Positions 42,557 to 51,397 of a DNA stretch of 64,000 bases are shown in pieces. The number at the start of each line of letters is the position of its first letter. Position 1 is the first letter of the stretch. Origin of the DNA: Paenibacillus sp. MZ04-78.2 (GTDB taxonomy: Bacteria; Bacillota; Bacilli; Paenibacillales; NBRC-103111). The stretch is from the NCBI RefSeq assembly GCF_024213375.1, contig NZ_JANAVJ010000003.1, positions 186,001-250,000 of the forward strand. The letters run 5' to 3'. A model generated the notes under the pieces. The model ran no database searches. It was not told the DNA's origin and saw only the letters and a list, made by a program, of their open reading frames with translations. A program made the position numbers and the translations under genes.

Positions 42557-43732
42557 TTATTTCAATTCATTCAAAAAACTGGTGCCGTTGCCCGTTCCCT
42601 TTACGCCGAAGTTTTCGGCAACTGTCGCGCCGAGATCCGCAAACGTGCTGCGGACTCCGACCGTCCCCGTCGTTTCGAACGCCGGGCTGTACACGAGAAG
42701 CGGTACATACTCGCGGGTATGGTCCGTCCCGTGATGAATCGGATCATTACCGTGATCGGCTGTCAAAATAAGCAGGTCGTCCTTGCCGACCCGTTCCATC
42801 AGCTTAGGCAGCCATTCGTCGAATTCGTTCAGCGCCATGGCGTACCCTTCGGGGTCACGGCGGTGCCCGTACAGCGAGTCAAAATCGACGAGGTTCGTAA
42901 ACAGCAGCCCTTGGAACGACTCTCCCATAACGTCAATCGTCTTATGAATCCCGTCGAGATTGCTTTTGGTCGGAAGCGCACGGGTCACGCCTTCGCCGTC
43001 AAAAATATCGTTGATCTTCCCGACAGCGATGCAATCGAATCCCGCATCCTTCAACTGGTTCATGACCGTCGGAGCCGGCGGCTTCACCGCGTAATCGTGA
43101 CGGTTTGGCGTACGCTTGAACGCCTCAGGCGTTCCGACATAAGGCCGCGCAATGACGCGACCGACCGTATACGGATCTTCGAGCGTCAGCTTGCGGGCAA
43201 TCTCGCAGGCGCGGTACAGCTCCTCCAGCGGGATAATCTCTTCATGCGCCGCAAGCTGGAATACGCTGTCCGCCGAAGTATAGACGATCCAAGCCCCGGT
43301 TTTCATCTGCTCCTCGCCTAGTTCATCCAGTATTTCCGTTCCGGAGGCCGGCTTGTTGCCAATGACCTTGCGCCCGGTTTCCTGTTCGAAACGGGCGATC
43401 AGCTCCGGCGGGAAGCCGTCCGGGAATACATTGAACGGGACGGACACATTCAGCCCCATGATTTCCCAGTGGCCGGTCATTGTATCTTTACCTACCGATA
43501 CCTCGGCCATTTTGCCGTAATAGCTGCCTGGGCGTTCAACCGGATCAACGCCCTGCAGCCCGGCAATATTCCCAAGGCCGAGCTGCTGCATATGAGGCAC
43601 GCGCAGCGACGGCACGCGCTCAGCTATGTGGCCGAGCGTATGGGCGCCCGTATCGTTAAAACGCGCGGCATCCGGCAGTTCTCCGATCCCTACGCTATCA
43701 AGCACAATCAAGCAGACTCGTTTAAATTTCAT
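42557..43732 (-). CDS. deoB: Phosphopentomutase
   Basis: 391 residues from ATG 43732 (GGAGGAGG upstream); earlier in-frame codons run through the 40-bp repeat array and are not used. Alkaline-phosphatase-superfamily metal motifs: [21 protein letters not shown] (with the active Thr), LTADHGNDP and [12 protein letters not shown]. Interconverts (deoxy)ribose 1- and 5-phosphate, feeding sugar from the phosphorylases into metabolism. First of deoB-punA-pnp. The leader before it is full of short palindromes. Confidence 0.96.
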   Translation of the reverse strand: MKFKRVCLIVLDSVGIGELPDAARFNDTGAHTLGHIAERVPSLRVPHMQQLGLGNIAGLQGVDPVERPGSYYGKMAEVSVGKDTMTGHWEIMGLNVSVPFNVFPDGFPPELIARFEQETGRKVIGNKPASGTEILDELGEEQMKTGAWIVYTSADSVFQLAAHEEIIPLEELYRACEIARKLTLEDPYTVGRVIARPYVGTPEAFKRTPNRHDYAVKPPAPTVMNQLKDAGFDCIAVGKINDIFDGEGVTRALPTKSNLDGIHKTIDVMGESFQGLLFTNLVDFDSLYGHRRDPEGYAMALNEFDEWLPKLMERVGKDDLLILTADHGNDPIHHGTDHTREYVPLLVYSPAFETTGTVGVRSTFADLGATVAENFGVKGTGNGTSFLNELK

Positions 43733-43749
43733 GGATGTCCCTCCTCCGG

Positions 43750-43967
43750 GCATTGCGGAGCAATGCCATCTTCGTAAGCACAAACTTGAGCATTGCGCAG
43801 CAATGCTTTCTTCGTAAGCACAGGCTTGGGCATTGCGGAGCAATGCCTTCTTCGTAAGCATAGGCTTGCGTATTGCACAGCAATGCTTTCTTCTCAAGCG
43901 CCGATTCGGGCATTGCGCAGCAACGCAACAATGAAATCATAACCTTGAGTATTGTGAGTCAATGCCA
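43750..43967. repeat. Six-unit 40-bp tandem array of short palindromes before deoB
   Basis: Units begin at 43750, 43790, 43830, 43870, 43910 and 43949. Each opens with a 7-bp inverted repeat around 3 nt, GCATTGC-GGA-GCAATGC in the best copies, followed by a less conserved stretch like TTCTTCGTAAGCA. The first three units are perfect hairpins and the last three decay. The array lies directly upstream of deoB, in its promoter or leader. The rest of 43968-44044 holds only the xerD terminator. Confidence 0.9.
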
Positions 43968-44044
43968 TCCTTGCAGGCGGTTCCTTTCGACAAGTCTACC
44001 TTTATTATCGCAAAAGCGGACATGGTTTGCAAAAGCCGCAATAC

Positions 44045-44079
44045 GAAAAACCCCGTTTCTCAGGCGCGGAGGAACGGGC
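44045..44079 (-). terminator. Terminator of xerD
   Basis: CCCGTT / AACGGG stem with GTTTTTC on the minus strand, 11 nt past the stop. Confidence 0.8.
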
Positions 44080-44089
44080 TCGCGGAAGA

Positions 44090-44986
44090 CTATTCGATTT
44101 TGGCCCGGGGATGGGTCCGATCATAAACCTCCTTCATTTTGCTCCGTGTAACTTGTGTATAGATCTGCGTTGTCGAGATGTCCGCATGACCGAGCATTTC
44201 CTGAACGGACCGGAGGTCGGCTCCGTTCTCCAGCAGGTGCGCGGCAAACGAGTGCCGAAGCGTGTGCGGGGTGATTTCCATCTGAATGTCGGATTCCGCA
44301 GCGTAACGTTTAATGATTTTCCAGAAGCCCTGACGCGTCATCCGGGTCCCCAAATGGCTGACAAACAGCGCCTCCTCGGCTTTGGACGGCTTGAGCAGCT
44401 TCGCACGCGTCGTTTGGATGTAAGCCTCCACGTACTCCGAAGCGATTCTCCCGAGCGGAACAATACGTTCTTTGCCTTTGCCGACACAACGGATAAAGCC
44501 CATACTCGGATTGACGCTGTCTACGTCAAGCGAGATGAGCTCCGATACCCGGATTCCCGTCGCGTACAGCACCTCCAGCATGGCCTTATCCCGCATCCCG
44601 TTGGGCGTCGTCGTCAGGGGGGCTTGCAGCAGCTTGCCAACCTCTTGAACCGACAGTACCTTCGGAATACGTTTCTCGAGTCTCGGCGTCTCCAAGTGCA
44701 GCGACGGATCGCTGTCCAGCAGACGCTCCTTCACGAGGAATTGGTAAAAGGCGCGGATGGAAACCACGTTCCGGGAAACTGTGGCGGTAGCCCTTCCCCG
44801 CTGCTTTAAGTCCAGCATATAGCCGGAAATGTTCAGCTTCCCGCTGTCGCCCAGCGAAGAAATGCCGGAGCTTTCCAAAAAATCTATATACTGAGACAAA
44901 TCGCGTCGGTACGAGTCCTGCGTATTCTGAGCAAGGCCCCGATCCTCCGCCAAAAAACGGATAAACGAATTGAGTTCCTGTTTCAT
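44090..44986 (-). CDS. xerD: Tyrosine recombinase XerD
   Basis: 298 residues from ATG 44986, the size of XerD. N-terminal SAM-like core-binding domain (MKQELNSFIRFLAED start), C-terminal catalytic domain with Arg in TGIRVSE, HTLRHSFAAHLL (His-Arg) and the nucleophile Tyr in STTQIYTQV. With XerC it resolves chromosome dimers at dif. Between deoB and yqzK, as in B. subtilis. Confidence 0.95.
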   Translation of the reverse strand: MKQELNSFIRFLAEDRGLAQNTQDSYRRDLSQYIDFLESSGISSLGDSGKLNISGYMLDLKQRGRATATVSRNVVSIRAFYQFLVKERLLDSDPSLHLETPRLEKRIPKVLSVQEVGKLLQAPLTTTPNGMRDKAMLEVLYATGIRVSELISLDVDSVNPSMGFIRCVGKGKERIVPLGRIASEYVEAYIQTTRAKLLKPSKAEEALFVSHLGTRMTRQGFWKIIKRYAAESDIQMEITPHTLRHSFAAHLLENGADLRSVQEMLGHADISTTQIYTQVTRSKMKEVYDRTHPRAKIE

Positions 44987-45077
44987 GCGCAATTGATCCC
45001 CTTTTATGTCTTGCATCGGCGCTTTTAAAACAATTCCACATGCGGGACCCATTTTCCTTCCTCATCGGGAAGCTTTT

Positions 45078-45323
45078 TTACTCGCCGATCCGGTAAAACA
45101 GCTTCAGCCGTTCGCTCATCGTGATCTTGTCCGAAGCCGCAGCCACCGGATCGTTCTGGAACACTTTGACGGCGCGGCCTGTGGGCTCCTTGTACTTCGG
45201 CTCCGGCTCCAGCCATCGCGTAACGACAAGCAGCATGTGATAAAGCGCGAACGTAAACACCACGAACAAGAGCGCGAAGCGAAAACGACCGAGCCATTTT
45301 CGCGCCCGAACATGAACAATCAC
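45078..45323 (-). CDS. yqzK: DUF4227 protein (YqzK-like)
   Basis: 81 residues: basic N-terminus, one membrane helix (FALLFVVFTFALYHMLLVV) and a charged tail. Matches DUF4227/YqzK, which sits between fur and xerD in Bacillus. Function unknown. GTG start with AGGGG upstream. Confidence 0.85.
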   Translation of the reverse strand: MIVHVRARKWLGRFRFALLFVVFTFALYHMLLVVTRWLEPEPKYKEPTGRAVKVFQNDPVAAASDKITMSERLKLFYRIGE

Positions 45324-45484
45324 AGCTTGTCCCCTCCTCCCCTGCTCCCAGCCGCCGGCTTAACGCCGGACCACGGGAGTTCAGACAGGTTCTAAAAGTA
45401 CACTATGACCGGACCGGCCAAAATATGCGTACTCGGACGATGGACGGGGACGAAATGTGCCGCCAGCACGAGCCGCCGCCTTGA

Positions 45485-46609
45485 TCAGCTGATCGGCAGC
45501 AGCGAATCCAAGCCCGTATAAGGCAGACCGACGGCTTCGGCTACCGCGGGATACGTGACGTGGCCCTGATAGGTGTTCACGCCGAGCTTCAGCGGCGGAT
45601 TGCCGTAGAGCGCACGGGTTACCCCTTTACCAGCCAATTCGAGGGCGTAGCCGATGGTCACGTTCGTGAGCGCCAGCGTAGAGGTTCGCGGCACAGCTCC
45701 CGGCATGTTGGCGACCGCATAATGAAGGACGCCGTACTTCTCGTACGTCGGCGCACTGTGCGTCGTTACGCGATCCACCGTCGCGATTGATCCGCCCTGA
45801 TCGACGGCCACGTCCACGATCACGGCCCCCGGCTTCATCTGCCGCACCATCTCCTCGCTGACGAGCTTCGGCGCTTTCGCTCCGGGAATGAGGACGGCCC
45901 CGATCAGCAGATCCGCCTTTTGTACCGCGTTGGCAATATTGTAAGGATTGGACATCAACGTGCGGATGCGGCCGTGGAACACATCGTCCAAATACCGGAG
46001 CCGTTCCGCGCTGCGTTCGATGACGACGACGTTGGCGCCGAGTCCGAGCGCCATTTTCGCGGCGTTGGTTCCGACGATGCCTCCGCCCAAAATGATCACG
46101 TCCGCCGGAGGCACGCCGGGTACGCCGCCGAGCAGAATGCCGCGCCCGCCGTAATTTTTCTCCAGAAACTGCGCGCCGACCTGTACGGACATGCGTCCGG
46201 CCACTTCGCTCATCGGAGTAAGCAGCGGCAGCCCCCCGCCAGGAAGCTGGATGGTCTCGTACGCGATGGCGGTTACTTTATGCTGCACGAGCGCCTCGGT
46301 CAGCTTCGGCTCGGCAGCCAGATGGAGATAGGTAAACAGCGTAAGCCCTTCGCGGAAATAACCGAATTCCGCAGGGAGCGGCTCCTTCACCTTCATAATC
46401 ATTTCCGCCTTGCCCCAAACCTCGGCGGCCGAAGGAAGCAGCTCGACGCCTTCCTTGGCATACTCGTCGTCGGAAAATCCGCTGCCCGCGCCGGCTCCCG
46501 CTTCCACCATAACGCGATGCCCGGCTTCTCTCAGGACCGCTGCGCCGCCGGGGGTTAAGGCGACGCGGTTTTCGTTGTTTTTGATTTCCTTCGGTATCCC
46601 GATGATCAT
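45485..46609 (-). CDS. ald: Alanine dehydrogenase
   Basis: 374 residues from ATG 46609 (AGGAGG upstream). N-terminal [18 protein letters not shown], the catalytic-region KVKEPLP, NAD-binding Rossmann loop [10 protein letters not shown] and C-terminal [11 protein letters not shown]. Oxidative deamination of L-alanine to pyruvate; in sporulating bacilli it supports sporulation and spore germination metabolism. Its position between yqzK and fur differs from B. subtilis. 45324-45484 has no gene. Confidence 0.97.
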   Translation of the reverse strand: MIIGIPKEIKNNENRVALTPGGAAVLREAGHRVMVEAGAGAGSGFSDDEYAKEGVELLPSAAEVWGKAEMIMKVKEPLPAEFGYFREGLTLFTYLHLAAEPKLTEALVQHKVTAIAYETIQLPGGGLPLLTPMSEVAGRMSVQVGAQFLEKNYGGRGILLGGVPGVPPADVIILGGGIVGTNAAKMALGLGANVVVIERSAERLRYLDDVFHGRIRTLMSNPYNIANAVQKADLLIGAVLIPGAKAPKLVSEEMVRQMKPGAVIVDVAVDQGGSIATVDRVTTHSAPTYEKYGVLHYAVANMPGAVPRTSTLALTNVTIGYALELAGKGVTRALYGNPPLKLGVNTYQGHVTYPAVAEAVGLPYTGLDSLLPIS

Positions 46610-46691
46610 CGTTCCATGCCTCCTATTCCCGTTTTTCGACCAAAGCATGTGATATAGCGTTTGCCTTTTCGGTGTGAATATGTGACAAAAT

Positions 46692-46737
46692 GCAAAAAAC
46701 CTTCATACTTGATCAAGCATCAAGCCGAAGGTTTTGT
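46692..46737 (-). terminator. Terminator of fur
   Basis: AAAACCTTC / GAAGGTTTT stem (with an inner CTTGAT pairing) and a TTTTTTG tail on the minus strand, directly past the fur stop. Confidence 0.85.
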
Positions 46738-46739
46738 CT

Positions 46740-47189
46740 TTACGTTTTGTTCTTATCGCGGCAGCGGTGGCAAATGCCCTGAAAATCGAGCCGGTGGTCG
46801 AGCACTTGAAACCGATATTCCCGCTCCAGCCGTTCTTCCAGCGCGCCCAGCCAGTCTTCCATAATTTCGTCGACGGCGCCGCACTGCACGCAGATGAGGT
46901 GATGATGATGGTGATGAGAGCTGTCGTTGCGCAAGTCGTAGCGGGCTACGCCGTCGCCGAAGTTCATTTTCTCAAGGACGTGCAGCTCACTGAGCAGTTC
47001 CAGCGTACGATAGACGGTGGCAAGTCCGATTTCGGGCGCTTTATCTTTGACGAGCATAAATACGTCTTCCGCGCTCAGATGATCCTCTTCGTTCTCTAGC
47101 AAAACCCTGACGGTCGCTTCCCGTTGAGGCGTCAGCTTGTAGCCTTGCGATTGCAGCTGTTGTTTGATTTTTTCGATGCGAGATTCCAT
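46740..47189 (-). CDS. fur: Ferric uptake regulator Fur
   Basis: 149 residues from ATG 47189. Winged-helix domain with KLTPQREATVRVL, the metal-binding histidine cluster SSHHHHHHLICVQCGAV and the structural zinc Cys pairs (CVQC, and CHRC near the C-terminus). Represses iron-uptake genes when bound to Fe2+. Fur rather than PerR or Zur is inferred from the spoIIM-fur-yqzK-xerD order shared with B. subtilis. Confidence 0.95.
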   Translation of the reverse strand: MESRIEKIKQQLQSQGYKLTPQREATVRVLLENEEDHLSAEDVFMLVKDKAPEIGLATVYRTLELLSELHVLEKMNFGDGVARYDLRNDSSHHHHHHLICVQCGAVDEIMEDWLGALEERLEREYRFQVLDHRLDFQGICHRCRDKNKT

Positions 47190-47294
47190 GCTTCTCCCCC
47201 ACAGGGTTTTGCACCGAAGCAAAACCTTTCTCGTAAGCTTAAGCTTTCTTCATGCTTACATTATAGGAGGAGGACTTAGGGAAAGTCAAACCTT

Positions 47295-47942
47295 TTAAGA
47301 CCCGGACATCGTTACCAGCATAGGCGTTACCCATTTCATCATGACCGGAGAGAGGTAAGCCTCGAATACCGCTACTCCAAGCAGCAGCGCACCGGAAGCC
47401 AGAATGACGCCCGAAAATCGCATAAACGGTTCATATAGAGCGCCTTTGCGGTTGATAAACCGGTTTTTGACCAGATAAATCGTGAAAGCCATCGCCGTGA
47501 CGCTGCATACGAGCAGCAAAGGGATAACCACCAGATTCGTCGGCACGACCGAAACAAGCGCGAACAGTAGCCCTTTCCAGGATAAGGTGCCGACCAGATA
47601 GCCGACGGTAAAGCCGACCAGCACGCCCTTCAAAAAATCCAAAATAAGGATGAGCGGCAGGCCGATGACGGACAGGCCCAGCACCCAAATAATTAAAAAC
47701 CATTTGATATGCATGGAAAACGAATCCTTGAACGAACCCGTAACATCGCCTTCCAGCCCGCCTTGATGGACGGACGCAAAAAAACTGCCCAAATAGCGGC
47801 TCAGCTCCTGCTTCTGCTCCAGCGACAGGGCGTTCACCATAACCGCACCGAAAACGACGCCCGTGACGAAGACGACGCCTACGAATAAATAGAACGACAA
47901 ATGCTCCTTCATATACTGTTCCAGCGTACGGTTCCGCATCAT
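47295..47942 (-). CDS. spoIIM: Stage II sporulation protein M
   Basis: 215 residues with five hydrophobic spans, matching SpoIIM. With SpoIID and SpoIIP it forms the mother-cell machine that thins septal peptidoglycan and drives engulfment of the forespore. Directly before fur, as in B. subtilis. Confidence 0.95.
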   Translation of the reverse strand: MMRNRTLEQYMKEHLSFYLFVGVVFVTGVVFGAVMVNALSLEQKQELSRYLGSFFASVHQGGLEGDVTGSFKDSFSMHIKWFLIIWVLGLSVIGLPLILILDFLKGVLVGFTVGYLVGTLSWKGLLFALVSVVPTNLVVIPLLLVCSVTAMAFTIYLVKNRFINRKGALYEPFMRFSGVILASGALLLGVAVFEAYLSPVMMKWVTPMLVTMSGS

Positions 47943-48019
47943 GCCGGCGCGCCCCCCTTGTCCGAATAGTACAGAATATGAGGGGGCGCACAGGTTTATG
48001 ACTCCGTCCTTTTATCGCG

Positions 48020-49210
48020 TTATTGCTGCCGTGCGGATACTTTGCCGTATTTGCCGCCGCCGCCCGTATCGAGCTGCAGCGTGCCCGCGCGCGCTTCCAT
48101 AATATAACGGGCAATCGTTTCGCCCGCCGCATCTGTGAGCTCTTCGAACGATACGCGGTGCAGCAGGTTCATTTCAGAGCCGAACCGCTCGATGAGACGG
48201 TTGAACGTTTTCGGCCCAAGGCCGGGAATGTACTCAAGCGGCACTTGGTAGCAGTAAGGTGGACGATCCGGGGCAACCCAAGACTCCTCCCGGTCCGCAA
48301 GGCTCGAAATACGGTCCATGACGCCGCGGACAATCCGCAGGCTGCCGCAGTACAAGCAGCGCTCCACGGCCGTCTGCTCCTGCTCGTCGAGAATCGAGCT
48401 GCAATCGCCGCAGTACGTGCGGTGGTATTTGCCGAGCCGCGGGTTGAGTCCGTAATTAGCCAGCACACGACGTCCGTCCTTCTGCGACAAAGCCTTCCGC
48501 AGTTCCTCGAACGTCGGCGCCTCAAGCGCCAGCTTATTGTATTCTCGTCCGATCTTCGGGAGCGAATGGGCATCGGAGTTGGTCAGAAACGTGTAGCGGT
48601 CCAGCTCGCTGATGTATCCGGCCATGACGGAGTCGGCACTGAGACCGAGCTCTACGGCCGCGATTCCGTCCAAGTCGAGCAAATGCTCCATCCGTGTCGA
48701 GCAGCTTCCATAGACGCTTTTATGCGGGGTGAAAATATGCGCGGGAATCAGAATGCCTCCGCGCGCAATTACCTCCCGCTGAAGCTCCCGAGTCGTGACA
48801 TAGATGCGCTGCGAGCTGAGCTGCACATTTTTCATATGCTTGCGCAGCCAATCCGTGAAGCTCTGCATGTCGCCAAGCTTAGGCAGATAAGCGAGCAAAT
48901 GGGCGGTCCCCAAGCCGGGGTCGCGCACCTCGATCTCGCAGCCCAGCAGGACGGTCGTCTGGTGGTAACGGATGCCTCCGCCTTCCAGCTCTTCCATCTC
49001 GCCTGAATCCAAATAATGCAGCATTTCCCGCTGCACGCCCGGCGAATGGCAGTCAATGATGCCGATCATGTCGATCCCTTTGCGCTCCGACGCCTCCCGC
49101 GCGATGTTGTAGAACGTCAGGTTGTTCGCAGCGCTGATTTTGACCGCTTCGCCCGCTTCCGTTCGCCCGATGTGGATGTGCAGGTCGGCGTAGCACGCGT
49201 TCGTGCTCAT
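48020..49210 (-). CDS. Endonuclease Q family protein
   Basis: 396 residues from ATG 49210, overlapping the nudF stop as ATGA. N-terminal PHP phosphoesterase domain with DLHIHIG, IIDCHSPGV, PAHIFTPH and NSDAHS metal motifs; a zinc ribbon (CGDCSS ... CLYCGS, about residues 285-320); then a helix-hairpin-helix motif EYIPGLGPKTFNRLIERFG. This matches EndoQ, which nicks DNA 5' of deaminated bases (uracil, hypoxanthine, xanthine) and abasic sites. Pairing with a nudix gene suggests joint damaged-nucleotide control. Confidence 0.92.
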   Translation of the reverse strand: MSTNACYADLHIHIGRTEAGEAVKISAANNLTFYNIAREASERKGIDMIGIIDCHSPGVQREMLHYLDSGEMEELEGGGIRYHQTTVLLGCEIEVRDPGLGTAHLLAYLPKLGDMQSFTDWLRKHMKNVQLSSQRIYVTTRELQREVIARGGILIPAHIFTPHKSVYGSCSTRMEHLLDLDGIAAVELGLSADSVMAGYISELDRYTFLTNSDAHSLPKIGREYNKLALEAPTFEELRKALSQKDGRRVLANYGLNPRLGKYHRTYCGDCSSILDEQEQTAVERCLYCGSLRIVRGVMDRISSLADREESWVAPDRPPYCYQVPLEYIPGLGPKTFNRLIERFGSEMNLLHRVSFEELTDAAGETIARYIMEARAGTLQLDTGGGGKYGKVSARQQ

Positions 49211-49776
49211 GTCGGGAACGAGCCAGTAAGCTTGTACAGCTGCCATGCGTATACAGCCATAATCGTCTTGGCGTCGCTGATCCGCTGCTCCCGGATGTAT
49301 GCTTGCGCCTGCTCCAGCGTAAGCTCTTCGATTTCGAGGAATTCGTCTTCGTCGGGATTCGCTTGTCCCTTCACCAGCTGCTCGGCGGCATACAGATGAA
49401 GAATTTCGTCGGCGAAGCCGGGCGATGTATAGAAAGAGCTGATATGGCGGATCGAGCCGGCGGTATAACCGGTTTCCTCCTCCAGCTCGCGCTTAGCGGC
49501 ATCCAGCGGATTCTCGCCGGCGTCCAGCTTCCCTGCCGGAATTTCCACCTGGCTTTTCTCCAGCGGCTTGCGGTATTGCTCGACAACAATCATCCGGTCA
49601 TCCGGGGTAAGGGCCAGAACCGCGACCGCACCGGGATGCTTGACGATCTCGCGGGTCGCTTCCCCGCCATTGGGCAGCTTTACGGTATCCACTTGCAAAG
49701 AAATGATTTTGCCTTGAAAAATCGGCTGCGTGGAGACGGTCACTTCTTCGAATTTTTTATGCGTCTTATGCGGCAT
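49207..49776 (-). CDS. nudF: ADP-ribose pyrophosphatase (Nudix hydrolase)
   Basis: 189 residues from ATG 49776 (AGAGGAA upstream). Nudix box GKLDAGENPLDAAKRELEEETGY is complete, with the Pro-containing region (YTSPGF) about 15 residues after, typical of ADP-ribose hydrolases. It splits ADP-ribose to AMP and ribose 5-phosphate. Translationally coupled to the endonuclease Q gene. Confidence 0.94.
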   Translation of the reverse strand: MPHKTHKKFEEVTVSTQPIFQGKIISLQVDTVKLPNGGEATREIVKHPGAVAVLALTPDDRMIVVEQYRKPLEKSQVEIPAGKLDAGENPLDAAKRELEEETGYTAGSIRHISSFYTSPGFADEILHLYAAEQLVKGQANPDEDEFLEIEELTLEQAQAYIREQRISDAKTIMAVYAWQLYKLTGSFPT

Positions 49777-49868
49777 GGAAGATTCCTCTCTTCTCTTTAC
49801 GGGTATGGTAAGAATAAGACCAAGGCTCATTATATCACATCCGGCGGCTGCTGGCCGTCCGACGAAGG

Positions 49869-49897
49869 ACATAATCGTGTCGTCTCCCGCATAAGGT
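49869..49897 (+). promoter_or_regulatory. Candidate sigma-E promoter of mciZ
   Basis: ACATAAT (49869-49875), 14-nt spacer, CATAAGGT (49890-49897) fit the sigma-E pattern (MATATT-type / CATANNNT) in part, 36 nt before the mciZ start. MciZ is sigma-E-controlled in B. subtilis. Confidence 0.45.
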
Positions 49898-49933
49898 GAA
49901 ATATATAAACCTATCGAAGCAGGAGGGTACTCT

Positions 49934-50191
49934 ATGAAAACGTATGTCAATGCAGGACAGCTTCGTCTGGTAGGAAAAGGCTGGGAAATCCGCAACTATT
50001 TGAAAATGGCGCTGGATCGCGTCCCGCCCGATGTGCCGCTTACGGCCTTTCTGGACGGGACGCGGACCGGCCAAGCGGCTACGGCTTATCCGGCCCCTCG
50101 TTCCGAAGAAGCCGGTATGCCGCTCCTGCCGCCATACAAATGGCCGCAAAAAACGCCGGATCGTCCTGCCAAGCTCGCCCCATGGAAGTAA
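49934..50191 (+). CDS. mciZ: MciZ-like FtsZ inhibitor with long C-terminal extension
   Basis: 85 residues. The N-terminal part (GQLRLVGKGWEIRNYLK at about 8-24) matches the core of B. subtilis MciZ, a 40-residue mother-cell peptide that caps FtsZ filaments during sporulation. AGGAGGG lies 6 nt before ATG. About 45 extra Pro-rich residues follow the core and overlap the convergent DUF3866 gene's 3' end by 113 bp. A shorter product cannot be ruled out, but no earlier stop exists. nudF is adjacent as in Bacillus. Confidence 0.82.
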   Translation: MKTYVNAGQLRLVGKGWEIRNYLKMALDRVPPDVPLTAFLDGTRTGQAATAYPAPRSEEAGMPLLPPYKWPQKTPDRPAKLAPWK

Positions 50192-51290
50192 TCGGCTGCC
50201 CGTACGCTTCCAGTGCGGCGGCCATTTGCTCCAAGGGCGGCGGCTCCTCCCACAGCAGCCGGTGACGCCGGGCGAGCCCGCTCTGCCGGACCTGCTCGCG
50301 CAGCAGCGCGGCTTCCGCTTCGGCGGGCAGCAGCGGCAGCGAGACGCAGGCCGGCGCGAGCGCGGCTTGGCCCAGCGCCACCGCCGTATGGCGGCTGAGC
50401 CCGCGGTGCTGCGGCCGCGGATCGGCGAAGCTGATGCGGGCTATCGCCACAGGCACGCCCCCAAGGGCATGCGCCGCCCCCACAAGCTCGCCCGCCTCGA
50501 TACCGCTGAAGCCGTATGGCGTGCCGGTGCCTACGATGCCGGGGCCCATGCAAACGACGGCCAGATCGGCTTCCAGCACATGCCTCGCGGCAAGGAGCGC
50601 CGTGTATTTGTTGACGGCTTCGACGTCGCCGCCGTAGGCGTGGCCATACGTGACCGTCCCGGCCAGCCAGCCGAGCTCCCTTAGCCGACGCACATGTCCG
50701 CTGACCGCCAGGGGCAGGGCCCCCCCGTCGGTCATGACATAAGCGATGCGCGGTACCGGCGCTCCCGCCTCGCGCGCAAGCTCCCGGAGCCAGCAGACGG
50801 CGGCAGGCAGCATGCTATGGAGCTCACCGATGAGCACCGGCATCCCGCTGAGCGTACGCGATTCGGCAAATAGAGCGTGATGCGGACTTGACGGCTCCTC
50901 GACCGAGCGCACGGCCCGCTGCAAAGACGTGTAACGCAGCTTCATAATGTGCCCTTCCTGCAGCCCGGTGGGCCGCTTCCTATCTTGCGTCTCTGGCTCC
51001 CGCAGGATTGTACCTACTGGAACCTCCGGGCTGTCGACGCTCTCGTCCGACCTGCCAAGTCTTGCGTGAACAAAATGCACGCCGCCCGTACCGAGCCCCA
51101 AACGAACGGCGGTCGTATTCAGCAGCACCTTGTCCCCCTGCCGAAGCGACGTCCCTACGGCAAGATCGTGCAGCGCAGCGGCCGTTTCTCCGTTTCCAAG
51201 CCGTACCCGGACCTCCTGCAGACCATGTGAAGACAAAGGTTCCTCCACCGTTTCCGTAACGACAGCCGTTTCCCATTGGATCATCCTCAT
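50079..51290 (-). CDS. DUF3866 protein
   Basis: 403 residues from ATG 51290 (GGAGG upstream). No catalytic motif is known; Gly/Ala-rich alpha/beta with conserved VCMGPGIVGTGTPYGFSG and TYGHAYGGD stretches of this domain of unknown function. No signal peptide. It often lies near the nudF/mciZ locus in Bacillales. Its 3' end overlaps mciZ tail to tail. Strongly GC-rich. Confidence 0.85.
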   Translation of the reverse strand: MRMIQWETAVVTETVEEPLSSHGLQEVRVRLGNGETAAALHDLAVGTSLRQGDKVLLNTTAVRLGLGTGGVHFVHARLGRSDESVDSPEVPVGTILREPETQDRKRPTGLQEGHIMKLRYTSLQRAVRSVEEPSSPHHALFAESRTLSGMPVLIGELHSMLPAAVCWLRELAREAGAPVPRIAYVMTDGGALPLAVSGHVRRLRELGWLAGTVTYGHAYGGDVEAVNKYTALLAARHVLEADLAVVCMGPGIVGTGTPYGFSGIEAGELVGAAHALGGVPVAIARISFADPRPQHRGLSRHTAVALGQAALAPACVSLPLLPAEAEAALLREQVRQSGLARRHRLLWEEPPPLEQMAAALEAYGQPITSMGRAWQDDPAFFAAICMAAGAAYRLLRNEGPDKP

Positions 51291-51314
51291 GCTCCGTTTC
51301 CTCCCGTTTTCACA

Positions 51315-51355
51315 CAAAAAAATCGCCGCTTACCCAAAAGAGATAAGCAGCGATT
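51315..51355 (-). terminator. Terminator of the peptidase gene
   Basis: AATCGC-CGCTTA / TAAGC-GCGATT stem with TTTTTTTG on the minus strand, 43 nt past the stop. Confidence 0.9.
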
Positions 51356-51397
51356 AAACAACCTGTATGTTAATACTTTATGCCGGAAGGCCAAGCA

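Noticed and set aside
43722-43940. An open frame running through the 40-bp repeats before deoB
   Set aside because: The period of 40 is not a multiple of 3, so no protein repeat can be kept; apparent coding comes from the base pattern.
43750-43967. The same array as a CRISPR
   Set aside because: Units are contiguous 40-bp tandem copies with no unique spacers and no cas genes nearby.
48023-49006. A 327-codon plus-strand frame opposite the endonuclease Q gene
   Set aside because: Antisense of a motif-complete PHP/HhH protein; no start signal.
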